NCBI GenBank assembly: GCA_902795875.1
Contig: CADBND010000193.1
Location: 1 to 5,670 of the forward strand
Origin: an uncultured Erysipelotrichaceae bacterium
Lineage (GTDB): Bacteria > Bacillota_I > Bacilli_A > Erysipelotrichales > Erysipelotrichaceae
Length of the DNA stretch: 5,670 nucleotides
Direction: 5' to 3'
Shown here: positions 1 through 5,328 of the stretch, in pieces
Layout: every line of letters starts with the position of its first letter
Numbering within the stretch: the first letter of the stretch is position 1
The notes under the pieces: model-generated
Database searches by the model: none
What the model saw: the letters and a program-made list of their open reading frames with translations, nothing else
What the model was told of the DNA's origin: nothing
Made by a program: the position numbers and the translations under genes

Positions 1-1506
1 AATACATTATTAAGGATCCTGATCATTCTCGCGGCAGCGATACTGCAGTTTGCGATCCAATATTCCTTTCTGACCTGGCTGAACGATAAGGTAGCCTGGA
101 TCGACGTCGTATTACGCATCTTGGCAGCATTCATCACTCTGGCCATCATCAAGAATTCCCGCCACCTTTCCTACGATGTGCTCTGGATCCTTCTGATCAA
201 CGCCTTCCCCATTCCCGGTGCCATCCTCTACATCGTTCTCGGTGCCGATCTCTTCCTGTCCCGGACATACCGTCAGATCAGGGAATCCACACAGGATTCC
301 ATGCGCTACTTGAGACAGGATCCAAAGGTCATGGAGGAGATCAAGAAAAAGTCCGAAGACTATTACGGTCAGCTTCAATATATCTCGAACGCCAACGGTT
401 ATCCGGTATACCGAAACACGGGTTTTGACTACTACCCTCTGGGAGAAGATGGCTATCCGATCATCCTGGAAGAACTGAAAAAAGCGAAGAAGTTCATCTT
501 CCTGGAATACTTCATCATCGAACACGGAAAGATGTGGGATTCGATCCTGGATATCCTGGAAGAAAAAGTCAGAGAAGGTGTCGATGTCCGTGTCATGTAT
601 GACGACCTGGGTTCCTTCTTCCAGCTTCCCGGCTCCTACTACAAAAGGCTGGAAGCCAAAGGCATCAAATGTATGCCCTTCAACAGGATCTCACTGATCT
701 TAAACATCATTATCAATCACCGCGATCACCGTAAGATCATGGTCATCGACGGAAAAGTTGCCTTCTCCGGAGGCATCAATCTGGCCGACGAATATATCAA
801 CGCCATCGAAAAATACGGCAAATGGAAAGACAACGTCATCCGTGTCACCGGTGATGCGGTATGGTCCTATACCGTTATGTTCCTGAGTCACTGGAACGCC
901 TTAAGGAAAGAAGACCACACCTTCCTTTTCTATCGCGTGGGATCCAAAGAAGAAAAAACAGACGGCTATATCGCACCCTATTCCGAGACCCCTTTGGACA
1001 ACGAAAATTTCGCCCAAAGCATCTATGAAAACATCCTTGCGCAGGCGCATGATCACTGTTACATCTCCACACCCTATCTGATCATCGATACGGAGATGAT
1101 CAACGCCCTGATCCTGTGCGCAAAAAGAGGTGTCGACGTCCGCATCGTCACTCCGGGTATCCCCGACAAGAAAATGGTATTCATGATCACAAGATCCTAC
1201 TACCACCAGCTGATCGAAGGAGGCGTGAAGATCATCGAATATGATCCCGGCTTCGTTCACGCCAAACTCTTTGAAGCCGACGGAAAGATCGCTACGGTCG
1301 GTACCGTCAATCTGGACTACCGCAGTCTCTATCTCCATTTTGAAAACGGTGCCTATATCTGCGGCTCCTCCAAAGTGGAAGAGATCAGAAAAGACTTGCT
1401 TTCCATGATGGAAGAAGGACACGAAATATCCCTGAACGAATGCAACTACGGACCCATCGTCGAGTTCTTGCTTGCGGTCCTCAGGATCTTCGCTCCACTC
1501 ATGTAA
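1..1506 (+). CDS. cls: Cardiolipin synthase, phospholipase D family (5' end outside window)
   Basis: Membrane enzyme that makes cardiolipin, in bacteria usually by joining two phosphatidylglycerol molecules and releasing glycerol. The frame is open from base 1 to the TAA at 1504-1506, giving 501 visible residues; Gram-positive homologues are about 480-510, so only a few N-terminal residues should be missing. Visible residues about 3-27, 34-50 and 58-81 are hydrophobic helices, as in the PLDc_N anchor. Two HxKx4D catalytic motifs follow: H243/K245/D250, then a GG-N stretch, and H420/K422/D427, then G-x-N. This pair of motifs is diagnostic of the phospholipase D superfamily, and the N-terminal helices fit cardiolipin synthase rather than a soluble PLD. 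A TTG at 121 could be called as a start, but it would cut through the second helix and has no ribosome binding site, so I reject it. The promoter is outside the window. Confidence 0.95.
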   Translation, partial: NTLLRILIILAAAILQFAIQYSFLTWLNDKVAWIDVVLRILAAFITLAIIKNSRHLSYDVLWILLINAFPIPGAILYIVLGADLFLSRTYRQIRESTQDSMRYLRQDPKVMEEIKKKSEDYYGQLQYISNANGYPVYRNTGFDYYPLGEDGYPIILEELKKAKKFIFLEYFIIEHGKMWDSILDILEEKVREGVDVRVMYDDLGSFFQLPGSYYKRLEAKGIKCMPFNRISLILNIIINHRDHRKIMVIDGKVAFSGGINLADEYINAIEKYGKWKDNVIRVTGDAVWSYTVMFLSHWNALRKEDHTFLFYRVGSKEEKTDGYIAPYSETPLDNENFAQSIYENILAQAHDHCYISTPYLIIDTEMINALILCAKRGVDVRIVTPGIPDKKMVFMITRSYYHQLIEGGVKIIEYDPGFVHAKLFEADGKIATVGTVNLDYRSLYLHFENGAYICGSSKVEEIRKDLLSMMEEGHEISLNECNYGPIVEFLLAVLRIFAPLM

Positions 1507-1512
1507 GAAAAG

Positions 1513-1529
1513 ATACAGAAAATCTGTAT
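1513..1529. repeat. Small AT-rich inverted repeat between cls and the CmpB-type gene
   Basis: Seven-base arms ATACAGA and TCTGTAT flank a 3-base AAA loop, just after the cls stop codon. The downstream bases are not a T-run, so this is not a convincing intrinsic terminator. It lies where the -35 region of the next promoter would be, so it could be an operator, a weak attenuating hairpin or chance. The pairing is seen; any role is guesswork. Confidence 0.4.
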
Positions 1530-1531
1530 TC

Positions 1532-1540
1532 TGTTAGAAT
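1532..1540 (+). promoter_or_regulatory. Extended -10 promoter for the CmpB-type gene
   Basis: The bases read TG-T-TAGAAT: an extended -10 motif (TGn) with a hexamer matching TATAAT at five of six positions. There is no good -35 at 16-18 bases upstream, which is common for extended -10 promoters. Initiation about seven bases downstream would fall near 1547, only about three bases before the ATG at 1550, implying an almost leaderless transcript. Confidence 0.5.
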
Positions 1541-1549
1541 TGTCTTTGT

Positions 1550-2290
1550 ATGACCATCTTTGCATCCTATGTGATCTGGTTCATGATCTACTCCTTCATC
1601 GGCTGGATCTATGAATCGGGATTACGCTCCATCACCCACAGACGCTGGTACAACTCCGGCTTTCTCAACGGACCCTATATTCCGATATACGGTGCCGGTG
1701 CCGTACTTGACATCTTTTTTCTCAGTTCACTGAACGACCCCTTTCTCATATTCCTGCTTGCCGCCATCATCAACTGCATCCTGGAATATATGACCGGCTG
1801 GATCATGGAATTACTTTTCCATGCCCGCTGGTGGGATTATTCGAAAAAGCCTCTCAACATCAACGGCAGGGTCTATATCGGAGGATTCATCGCCTTCGGA
1901 CTTTTCGCTTTGATCGTTGTCCTGTATTTCCACCCCTGGCTCAAAGCTCATACGACCGACACGATGGATATCTATGCCCTTACGATATGGGCTGCGTTCA
2001 TCATCCTTTTGATCGCCACCGATACGGTGATCACTGTTCTGGCAATGAAAGACTTCGAAGAAAAAGTCGAGGCTCTTGCCTCAGCCCTCGAAGAAGCCCG
2101 TCAACACATCGACGACAAGATCGATTCCCTGCCTGATCCGGACCGTGTCCGTAATATCCTCTCCCGATTCAACTTCGCACAACGCCGTCTGCTCAATGCG
2201 TTCCCCCATCTGAAATTCGACGATGCCCATTACACCGCCGAAGAGATCACGGCGATGATAAAGGAAAACACAAGGAAACTGTTTCATTAA
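1550..2290 (+). CDS. CmpB-family membrane protein (putative ABC-transporter type IV)
   Basis: A 246-residue integral membrane protein of the family Pfam calls putative ABC-transporter type IV (CmpB, PF06541). The name is historical and a transport role is not established; no ATPase or binding-protein gene is nearby. Hydrophobic helices lie near residues 3-20, 43-60, 65-90, 110-128 and 140-165. Family hallmarks are W19-I-Y-E-S after helix 1, GFLNGPYIPIYG at 37-48, and WDYS..PLN near 95-103. After the membrane part comes a charged helical stretch (about 168-192) and a cytosolic tail with R-R-L-L-N-A-F-P at 212-219, which I recall in related proteins. Upstream, an in-frame TAG at 1535 excludes any longer start. 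No purine-rich ribosome binding site precedes the ATG, unlike the other genes whose starts are visible here. The gene lies 43 bases after cls on the same strand, so it could also be read through from cls. Confidence 0.85.
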   Translation: MTIFASYVIWFMIYSFIGWIYESGLRSITHRRWYNSGFLNGPYIPIYGAGAVLDIFFLSSLNDPFLIFLLAAIINCILEYMTGWIMELLFHARWWDYSKKPLNINGRVYIGGFIAFGLFALIVVLYFHPWLKAHTTDTMDIYALTIWAAFIILLIATDTVITVLAMKDFEEKVEALASALEEARQHIDDKIDSLPDPDRVRNILSRFNFAQRRLLNAFPHLKFDDAHYTAEEITAMIKENTRKLFH

Positions 2291-2317
2291 AAAGACCGCA
2301 GATATCATCCTGCGGTC
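2289..2317 (-). terminator. Intrinsic terminator of the 215-residue unknown gene
   Basis: Eight-base arms, GACCGCAG (2294-2301) and CTGCGGTC (2310-2317), enclose an 8-base loop. Read on the minus strand, the GC-rich stem is followed by five T (2293-2289), a normal intrinsic terminator for the gene ending at 2343. The T-run is the complement of the A-run that includes the TAA stop of the opposing gene, so the convergent genes share this space. On the plus strand the stem is followed by ATAGAAC, so it should terminate poorly in that direction. Confidence 0.8.
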
Positions 2318-2342
2318 ATAGAACATTTCAGCCTTATCGCTG

Positions 2343-2990
2343 TTATTTTCTCTTGTTTACCTTCACCATCTTCCGGATCTCCGCATCGAGTTCCTTGAAG
2401 ATGCCCTTGGGATAGGTCTCATCCAGAAGTTCCACCATCCTTCTGACCTGTTTGTCATCCAGATCATGATTGCCGGTGATGTTGCGGATCTTGTTTCCGA
2501 CGATATAGTTGTGGATCTTCTTGGCCGTAGCACCTTCCGCTGCCATGTCTCTTACGACACTGCTGGATTTCAGGAACTTGATGAAGTCCTTGTTGACGAG
2601 GTCATAAGAGAGCTTACCGCTCTTGTCTAAATACTTGTCTACGATCTTCTGATACTCGGCAGAATCGATGACGATCTCTTCTTCGATGATCTCCTTCTCC
2701 TGCTTGGTCATCTCCTTGGTGACCTTGATGCCTTTCTGTCTCTTCTCCTTTGTCCTGTTGTAGGGCAGACCGCTCGTCTTTTCGATCGCTTCTTTGAACG
2801 CTTCCGGCGGGAACATCTTCTGGTTGATGTTGGCCGCAGGAATCGCTTCGCCCGAAGTTCTGGAAATGGACGCTATGCCAGGCTGCTCGTAATCAGATCT
2901 CTGAATGGTGATGCTGGGACCACCGGGCAATTTGACACGAAAAGCCATAGCCGGAATAACGGTCAGTTTTACCGCCTTAGTTCTTAACAT
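2343..2990 (-). CDS. Hypothetical protein, 215 residues, lysine-rich
   Basis: I do not recognise this protein. It has no signal peptide and no membrane helix, so it is probably cytoplasmic. Residues 1-60 look beta-rich and contain RVKLPGGPSITI (19-30), a mainly uncharged stretch. A proline-containing segment follows (FPPEAF at 60-65, GLPYN at 74-78). Residues 79-105 are very basic then acidic (KEKRQKG, then EEE near 103-105) and look like a flexible or helical linker. The C-terminal half (about 110-215) is predicted helical by its charge pattern and ends in KVNKRK. There is no cysteine. The start is chosen because GGAG (3003-3000) lies nine bases upstream; the second methionine, M15, has no such site. 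It is transcribed alone, with its own promoter at 3016-3024 and terminator at 2289-2317. The basic content would allow nucleic-acid or ribosome binding, but nothing in the sequence shows this. Confidence 0.85.
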   Translation of the reverse strand: MLRTKAVKLTVIPAMAFRVKLPGGPSITIQRSDYEQPGIASISRTSGEAIPAANINQKMFPPEAFKEAIEKTSGLPYNRTKEKRQKGIKVTKEMTKQEKEIIEEEIVIDSAEYQKIVDKYLDKSGKLSYDLVNKDFIKFLKSSSVVRDMAAEGATAKKIHNYIVGNKIRNITGNHDLDDKQVRRMVELLDETYPKGIFKELDAEIRKMVKVNKRK

Positions 2991-3015
2991 ATTGATGTTC
3001 TCCTTTGTTACCTAG

Positions 3016-3024
3016 ATTATATCA
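3016..3024 (-). promoter_or_regulatory. Extended -10 promoter of the 215-residue unknown gene
   Basis: On the minus strand the bases read TG-A-TATAAT, a perfect extended -10 box. The -35 position 17 bases upstream (GGAAAA) is a poor match to TTGACA. Predicted initiation near 3009 gives a leader of about 19 bases, just enough to hold the AAAGGAG ribosome binding site (3006-3000). Confidence 0.75.
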
Positions 3025-3061
3025 TTTAAGATATTCTCTTTTCCATATCCCCAAAGCTATC

Positions 3062-3086
3062 AAAAAACAGGATCACTGATCCTGTT
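3062..3086 (-). terminator. Intrinsic terminator containing the stop codon of the coiled-coil membrane protein
   Basis: Nine-base arms AACAGGATC (3066-3074) and GATCCTGTT (3078-3086) close a 3-base loop. On the minus strand the stem runs into a six-base T-run (3067-3062) that overlaps the foot of the stem. The TGA stop (3075-3073) sits at the loop, and the upstream arm encodes the last residues E-Q-D-Q, so the terminator is built into the end of the coding region. It probably ends the whole reductase-thioesterase-membrane protein run, since no terminator is visible between those genes. Confidence 0.85.
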
Positions 3087-3588
3087 CTTCGTTTTTTGTT
3101 TCCGGTGTTTCTTCTTTCTTTCTTAAGAAAGTCCAGTTCAGAAGACCTTCTTCCTTTTGAGGCTCCTCAACTTTCGGTGTCTCTTCTTCCGCCTTGCTTT
3201 CCGGCATGAAGGTCTGCTTCATCAGCTCATTTTCCCTCTTGGCTCTTTCGGCTTCCGCCTTGGCTTCTTCCGCTTCCTTCATAAGCTGTCTCTGCTTCTC
3301 TTCACTTTCTTCCTGTGCGATACGCAGAGCTTCTCTCTTTTCTCTTTCATTCCTTCTGACGATGCTGGCAAGCCGCATGTACAGTGAAAGCATCAGCAGG
3401 CCCAGGATCACAGCCAAAAGGGCTATAGCCATCTTCTGTAAGACACCGATCGAACCCTTTACGATCGAATTGGAAAGCAATACAACAAATAACTGTTTAT
3501 TACGGAAATACTGCCATGACAATACGGCCAGGCCGCCCAGTATGAGTGTCAAAGCAATGAATCCGACGATCTTTTTCAATATCTTCAT
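3073..3588 (-). CDS. Small membrane protein with two helices, a coiled coil and an acidic tail
   Basis: A 171-residue protein of unknown function; I cannot name a family. Hydrophobic helices lie at about 7-25 and 52-71, joined by a loop of about 25 residues. The basic residues K5, K6 and R78-R79 suggest that both ends are cytoplasmic and only the loop is outside (positive-inside inference). From about 76 to 124 the sequence is a continuous E/K/R/A-rich helix typical of a coiled coil. The tail (125-171) is acidic and carries two copies of a short pattern: T-F at 126-127 with EETP at 135-138, and T-F at 153-154 with EETP at 159-162. The architecture resembles small membrane scaffold or envelope proteins, but that is not evidence of function. 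GGAGG (3602-3598) lies nine bases before the ATG. It starts 31 bases after the thioesterase stop and has its own extended -10 box there, so it may be transcribed both with the upstream genes and alone. Confidence 0.85.
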   Translation of the reverse strand: MKILKKIVGFIALTLILGGLAVLSWQYFRNKQLFVVLLSNSIVKGSIGVLQKMAIALLAVILGLLMLSLYMRLASIVRRNEREKREALRIAQEESEEKQRQLMKEAEEAKAEAERAKRENELMKQTFMPESKAEEETPKVEEPQKEEGLLNWTFLRKKEETPETKNEEQDQ

Positions 3589-3597
3589 ATCTTTATA

Positions 3598-3616
3598 CCT
3601 CCCCTACATTCTATCA
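3598..3616 (-). promoter_or_regulatory. Internal extended -10 promoter and ribosome binding site of the membrane protein gene
   Basis: On the minus strand TG-A-TAGAAT (3616-3608) is an extended -10 with five of six hexamer matches, and no clear -35 precedes it. Seven bases further on, initiation near 3601 would fall at the ribosome binding site GGAGG (3602-3598), giving a leader of only about 13 bases. The motif lies wholly within the 31-base gap after the thioesterase stop codon. Confidence 0.55.
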
Positions 3617-3619
3617 CCA

Positions 3620-4024
3620 TCAGACATCATCCTCTACTTTTTTGACAGGAAACAAAGTGAATGTTCCCTTACAGACGAGTTTCTGTTTTTCGTTGCGGAT
3701 CTCTGTCTCGACGACCTTGGACCGTCCGCCGTCATGGATGCATCTTCCACATACGGATAAGACCTCATCGATCTTGGCGGGAGACAGATAAGAGATGCTT
3801 GCCTGTTGAGACACCACATAGGAACCTAAGGTATATCCCACGATCCCGGCAACATTGTCGCAGATCGAAAACAGATATCCCCCGTGTGCCATGCCATAGG
3901 GATTGGCATTGACTTTATTTACCCGTATCTCCATTTCCAGATGACCGGCTTCACACACTTTCAGTTCACTTTGGAAAAAGCCCTTCTCTTCAGAAAAGAG
4001 ATCTTCAAAACCCGTCATCTTCAT
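3620..4024 (-). CDS. Hotdog-fold acyl-CoA thioesterase, PaaI/4HBT type
   Basis: A 134-residue single-domain hotdog protein (4HBT/PaaI group), the usual length for the family. It is expected to hydrolyse an acyl- or aryl-CoA thioester in the cytoplasm, working as a dimer or tetramer. The signature is visible at residues 41-60: N41-P-x-G44, then H47-G-G49, then D56 on the hotdog helix. This matches the N..G..HGG......D pattern of PaaI-like enzymes, in which the acidic residue on this helix is catalytic. The substrate cannot be inferred. A start at 4081 would add 19 residues lying entirely within the reductase gene and is not supported. The ATG at 4024 overlaps the reductase TGA as ATGA, and AAGGAG lies 11 bases upstream inside the reductase's last codons. 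This is the standard arrangement for translational coupling, so the two proteins are probably made together. A second in-frame ATG at 4018 is possible but less well placed. Confidence 0.88.
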   Translation of the reverse strand: MKMTGFEDLFSEEKGFFQSELKVCEAGHLEMEIRVNKVNANPYGMAHGGYLFSICDNVAGIVGYTLGSYVVSQQASISYLSPAKIDEVLSVCGRCIHDGGRSKVVETEIRNEKQKLVCKGTFTLFPVKKVEDDV

Positions 4025-5208
4025 TTCATGTTCAGCTCCTTGCGGATCGATTCGTGTCTGCTTTTGGAAACATCTGCCCACTTGGGACCGTTCACATACA
4101 TCTCATCGAGTTCCCGCATCACCGAAGGAACATCGATCCCCTGCGGACAGGCATGGGCACACTGACCGCAGCCGATACAGGCACCCGCTCTCTTGTCTTC
4201 ATCAAGACCGTCGAGCCGCATCGAAATATTGACACCGGAACCGACCTTCATGTTGTTGTAACACTCCATCAGCATCGGGATATCCAGCCCCATCGGACAG
4301 CCCTTGCAGCAGTATCGACAAGCCGTACAGGGAACACCGCTCTTCATCGATTCGGCGATCGCAAACAGCGTATCCCTTTCTTCCTTTGACAGAGGTTTAT
4401 GATCCTTGAATGTATTCAGATTGTCTTCGACCTGTTCCACTTCATTCATTCCCGAAAGGATGACCTTGATGTTGTCAAGATCCTGCAGGAAACGGAAAGC
4501 GTAGGAAGCAGCACTTGCGGAAGGATCGAAAGCCTTCAGTTGATCCATTGCCTCATCATTCAGATTCGCCAGTTTCCCGCCCCGGCAGGGTTCCATGATC
4601 CAAACGCCCAGGCCATGTCTGGTAATGATGTCATATTTCTGTTTCGCGTCCTGCAATGTCCAGTCAAGATAGTTGCACTGTATCTGCACAAATTCAAACA
4701 TACCCTCATGTCTGCTCAGGAATTCTTCCAGAAGTTTCGGACCGCCATGGAACGAGAAACCCAGATGTCTGATCTTGCCTTCCTCCTTCATCTTCAGGAT
4801 ATCGGGAATGATATGATATTCTTCGCTTTCATAGATCTTGACCGACCATTCCGTGATGTTGTGGAGAAGATAGAAATCAAAATAATCGGTATTGCATTTC
4901 TTAAGAGATACATTGAAAAGAGCGATGTTGTCGATCGGACCCGGTAAGGAATGTCCGGGGAACTTGTCGGCAATATAATAGGAATCACGCGGATAGATGC
5001 TTAAGGCCTTCGCCATCGCCAGTTCCGACTTACCATCGAGATACGGATATGCTGTATCGAAATAATTCACACCGTTTTCATAAGCCATATGCAACATCGC
5101 ATCGACCTTCTCCTGATCGATCTCACCGGTCTTCGGATCACTTTTGAAACGCATGCATCCGAATCCCAGTCTTGACAGTTTCAAACCCTTGAAATCGTTA
5201 TAGATCAT
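4021..5208 (-). CDS. Aldo/keto reductase with C-terminal two-[4Fe-4S] ferredoxin module
   Basis: A 395-residue cytoplasmic oxidoreductase of the COG1453 type: an aldo/keto reductase barrel fused to a ferredoxin-like domain. The barrel spans about residues 1-280. The catalytic tetrad is in place: D51 and Y56 (FDTAYPY), K82 (ADKFPG) and H116 (LLHN). The C-terminal part has two cysteine clusters: C294/C297/C300/C304 followed by P305, and C344/C347/C350/C354 followed by P355. Both fit CxxCxxCxxxCP binding of a [4Fe-4S] cluster. An additional cysteine, C301, sits directly after C300. The fusion implies electron transfer between a nicotinamide-linked carbonyl reduction and a second carrier, but donor and substrate are unknown. 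GGAG (5220-5217) lies eight bases before the ATG at 5208, fixing the start. It is the first gene of a minus-strand run, coupled to the thioesterase and divergent from the HAD gene. Confidence 0.95.
   Translation of the reverse strand: MIYNDFKGLKLSRLGFGCMRFKSDPKTGEIDQEKVDAMLHMAYENGVNYFDTAYPYLDGKSELAMAKALSIYPRDSYYIADKFPGHSLPGPIDNIALFNVSLKKCNTDYFDFYLLHNITEWSVKIYESEEYHIIPDILKMKEEGKIRHLGFSFHGGPKLLEEFLSRHEGMFEFVQIQCNYLDWTLQDAKQKYDIITRHGLGVWIMEPCRGGKLANLNDEAMDQLKAFDPSASAASYAFRFLQDLDNIKVILSGMNEVEQVEDNLNTFKDHKPLSKEERDTLFAIAESMKSGVPCTACRYCCKGCPMGLDIPMLMECYNNMKVGSGVNISMRLDGLDEDKRAGACIGCGQCAHACPQGIDVPSVMRELDEMYVNGPKWADVSKSRHESIRKELNMK
4036..4041 (-). promoter_or_regulatory. Ribosome binding site of the thioesterase, inside the reductase gene
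   Basis: AAGGAG on the minus strand lies within the last codons of the reductase, 11 bases before the ATG at 4024. The spacing is slightly long but the site is a strong match. It decides the short start over the longer frame that opens at 4081. Confidence 0.7.
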
Positions 5209-5245
5209 ATCTTTCTCTCCTTTTTTGAGACATCTTCTTTCCTAA

Positions 5246-5251
5246 ATTATA
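5246..5251 (-). promoter_or_regulatory. -10 box of the reductase promoter
   Basis: On the minus strand there is a perfect TATAAT, preceded by AGA rather than TGn, so it is not an extended -10. No close match to TTGACA lies 16-18 bases upstream (TTATGT at 17), where the palindrome at 5265-5284 sits. The predicted start near 5239 gives a leader of about 30 bases containing the AAGGAG site. Confidence 0.65.
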
Positions 5252-5264
5252 TCTTAAGTATCCT

Positions 5265-5284
5265 TTTCACATAAAGATGTGGAA
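5265..5284. promoter_or_regulatory. Candidate operator palindrome between divergent promoters
   Basis: Arms TTTCACAT and ATGTGGAA are inverted repeats matching at seven of eight positions across a 4-base AAAG centre. The element lies 13 bases upstream of the reductase -10 and 15 bases upstream of the HAD gene -10, covering the -35 zone of both. This is where a repressor or activator controlling both genes would bind. No regulator gene is in the window, and I cannot assign the motif to a known factor. A chance palindrome of this size is possible. Confidence 0.35.
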
Positions 5285-5299
5285 CCCTTTCAATGAGTG

Positions 5300-5305
5300 T
5301 ATAAT
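5300..5305 (+). promoter_or_regulatory. -10 box of the HAD phosphatase promoter
   Basis: A perfect TATAAT on the plus strand; the expected -35 position holds ATGTGG, a poor match. Predicted initiation near 5312 gives a leader of about 17 bases with AAGGAG at 5316-5321. Confidence 0.6.
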
Positions 5306-5315
5306 AATGAAGAAA

Positions 5316-5321
5316 AAGGAG
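5316..5321 (+). promoter_or_regulatory. Ribosome binding site of the HAD phosphatase
   Basis: AAGGAG ends seven bases before the ATG at 5329. This fixes the start of the real gene and argues against the overlapping frame that opens at 5277, which has no such site. Confidence 0.8.
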
Positions 5322-5328
5322 CATATAT

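Noticed and set aside
901..1422. Minus-strand open frame of 173 codons inside cls
   Set aside because: It is antisense to conserved PLD motifs, with no promoter, ribosome binding site or family likeness.
121..1506. cls starting at the TTG at 121
   Set aside because: The frame is open to base 1 and encodes a further hydrophobic helix typical of the family. There is no ribosome binding site before 121, so the gene simply begins outside the window.
1513..1529. Inverted repeat as a terminator for cls
   Set aside because: The stem is AT-rich and short, and no T-run follows, so it is recorded only as an inverted repeat.
3194..3760. Plus-strand open frame of 188 codons
   Set aside because: It lies opposite the coiled-coil membrane protein and the thioesterase, has low-complexity Ser/Leu/Phe content as expected from the complement of E/K-rich codons, and lacks a ribosome binding site.
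3620..4081. Longer thioesterase start at 4081
   Set aside because: The extra 19 residues overlap the reductase in another frame and precede the usual hotdog N-terminus. The ATGA overlap with AAGGAG upstream supports 4024.
4399..4947. Plus-strand open frame of 182 codons inside the reductase gene
   Set aside because: It is antisense to conserved aldo/keto reductase sequence and has no family features.
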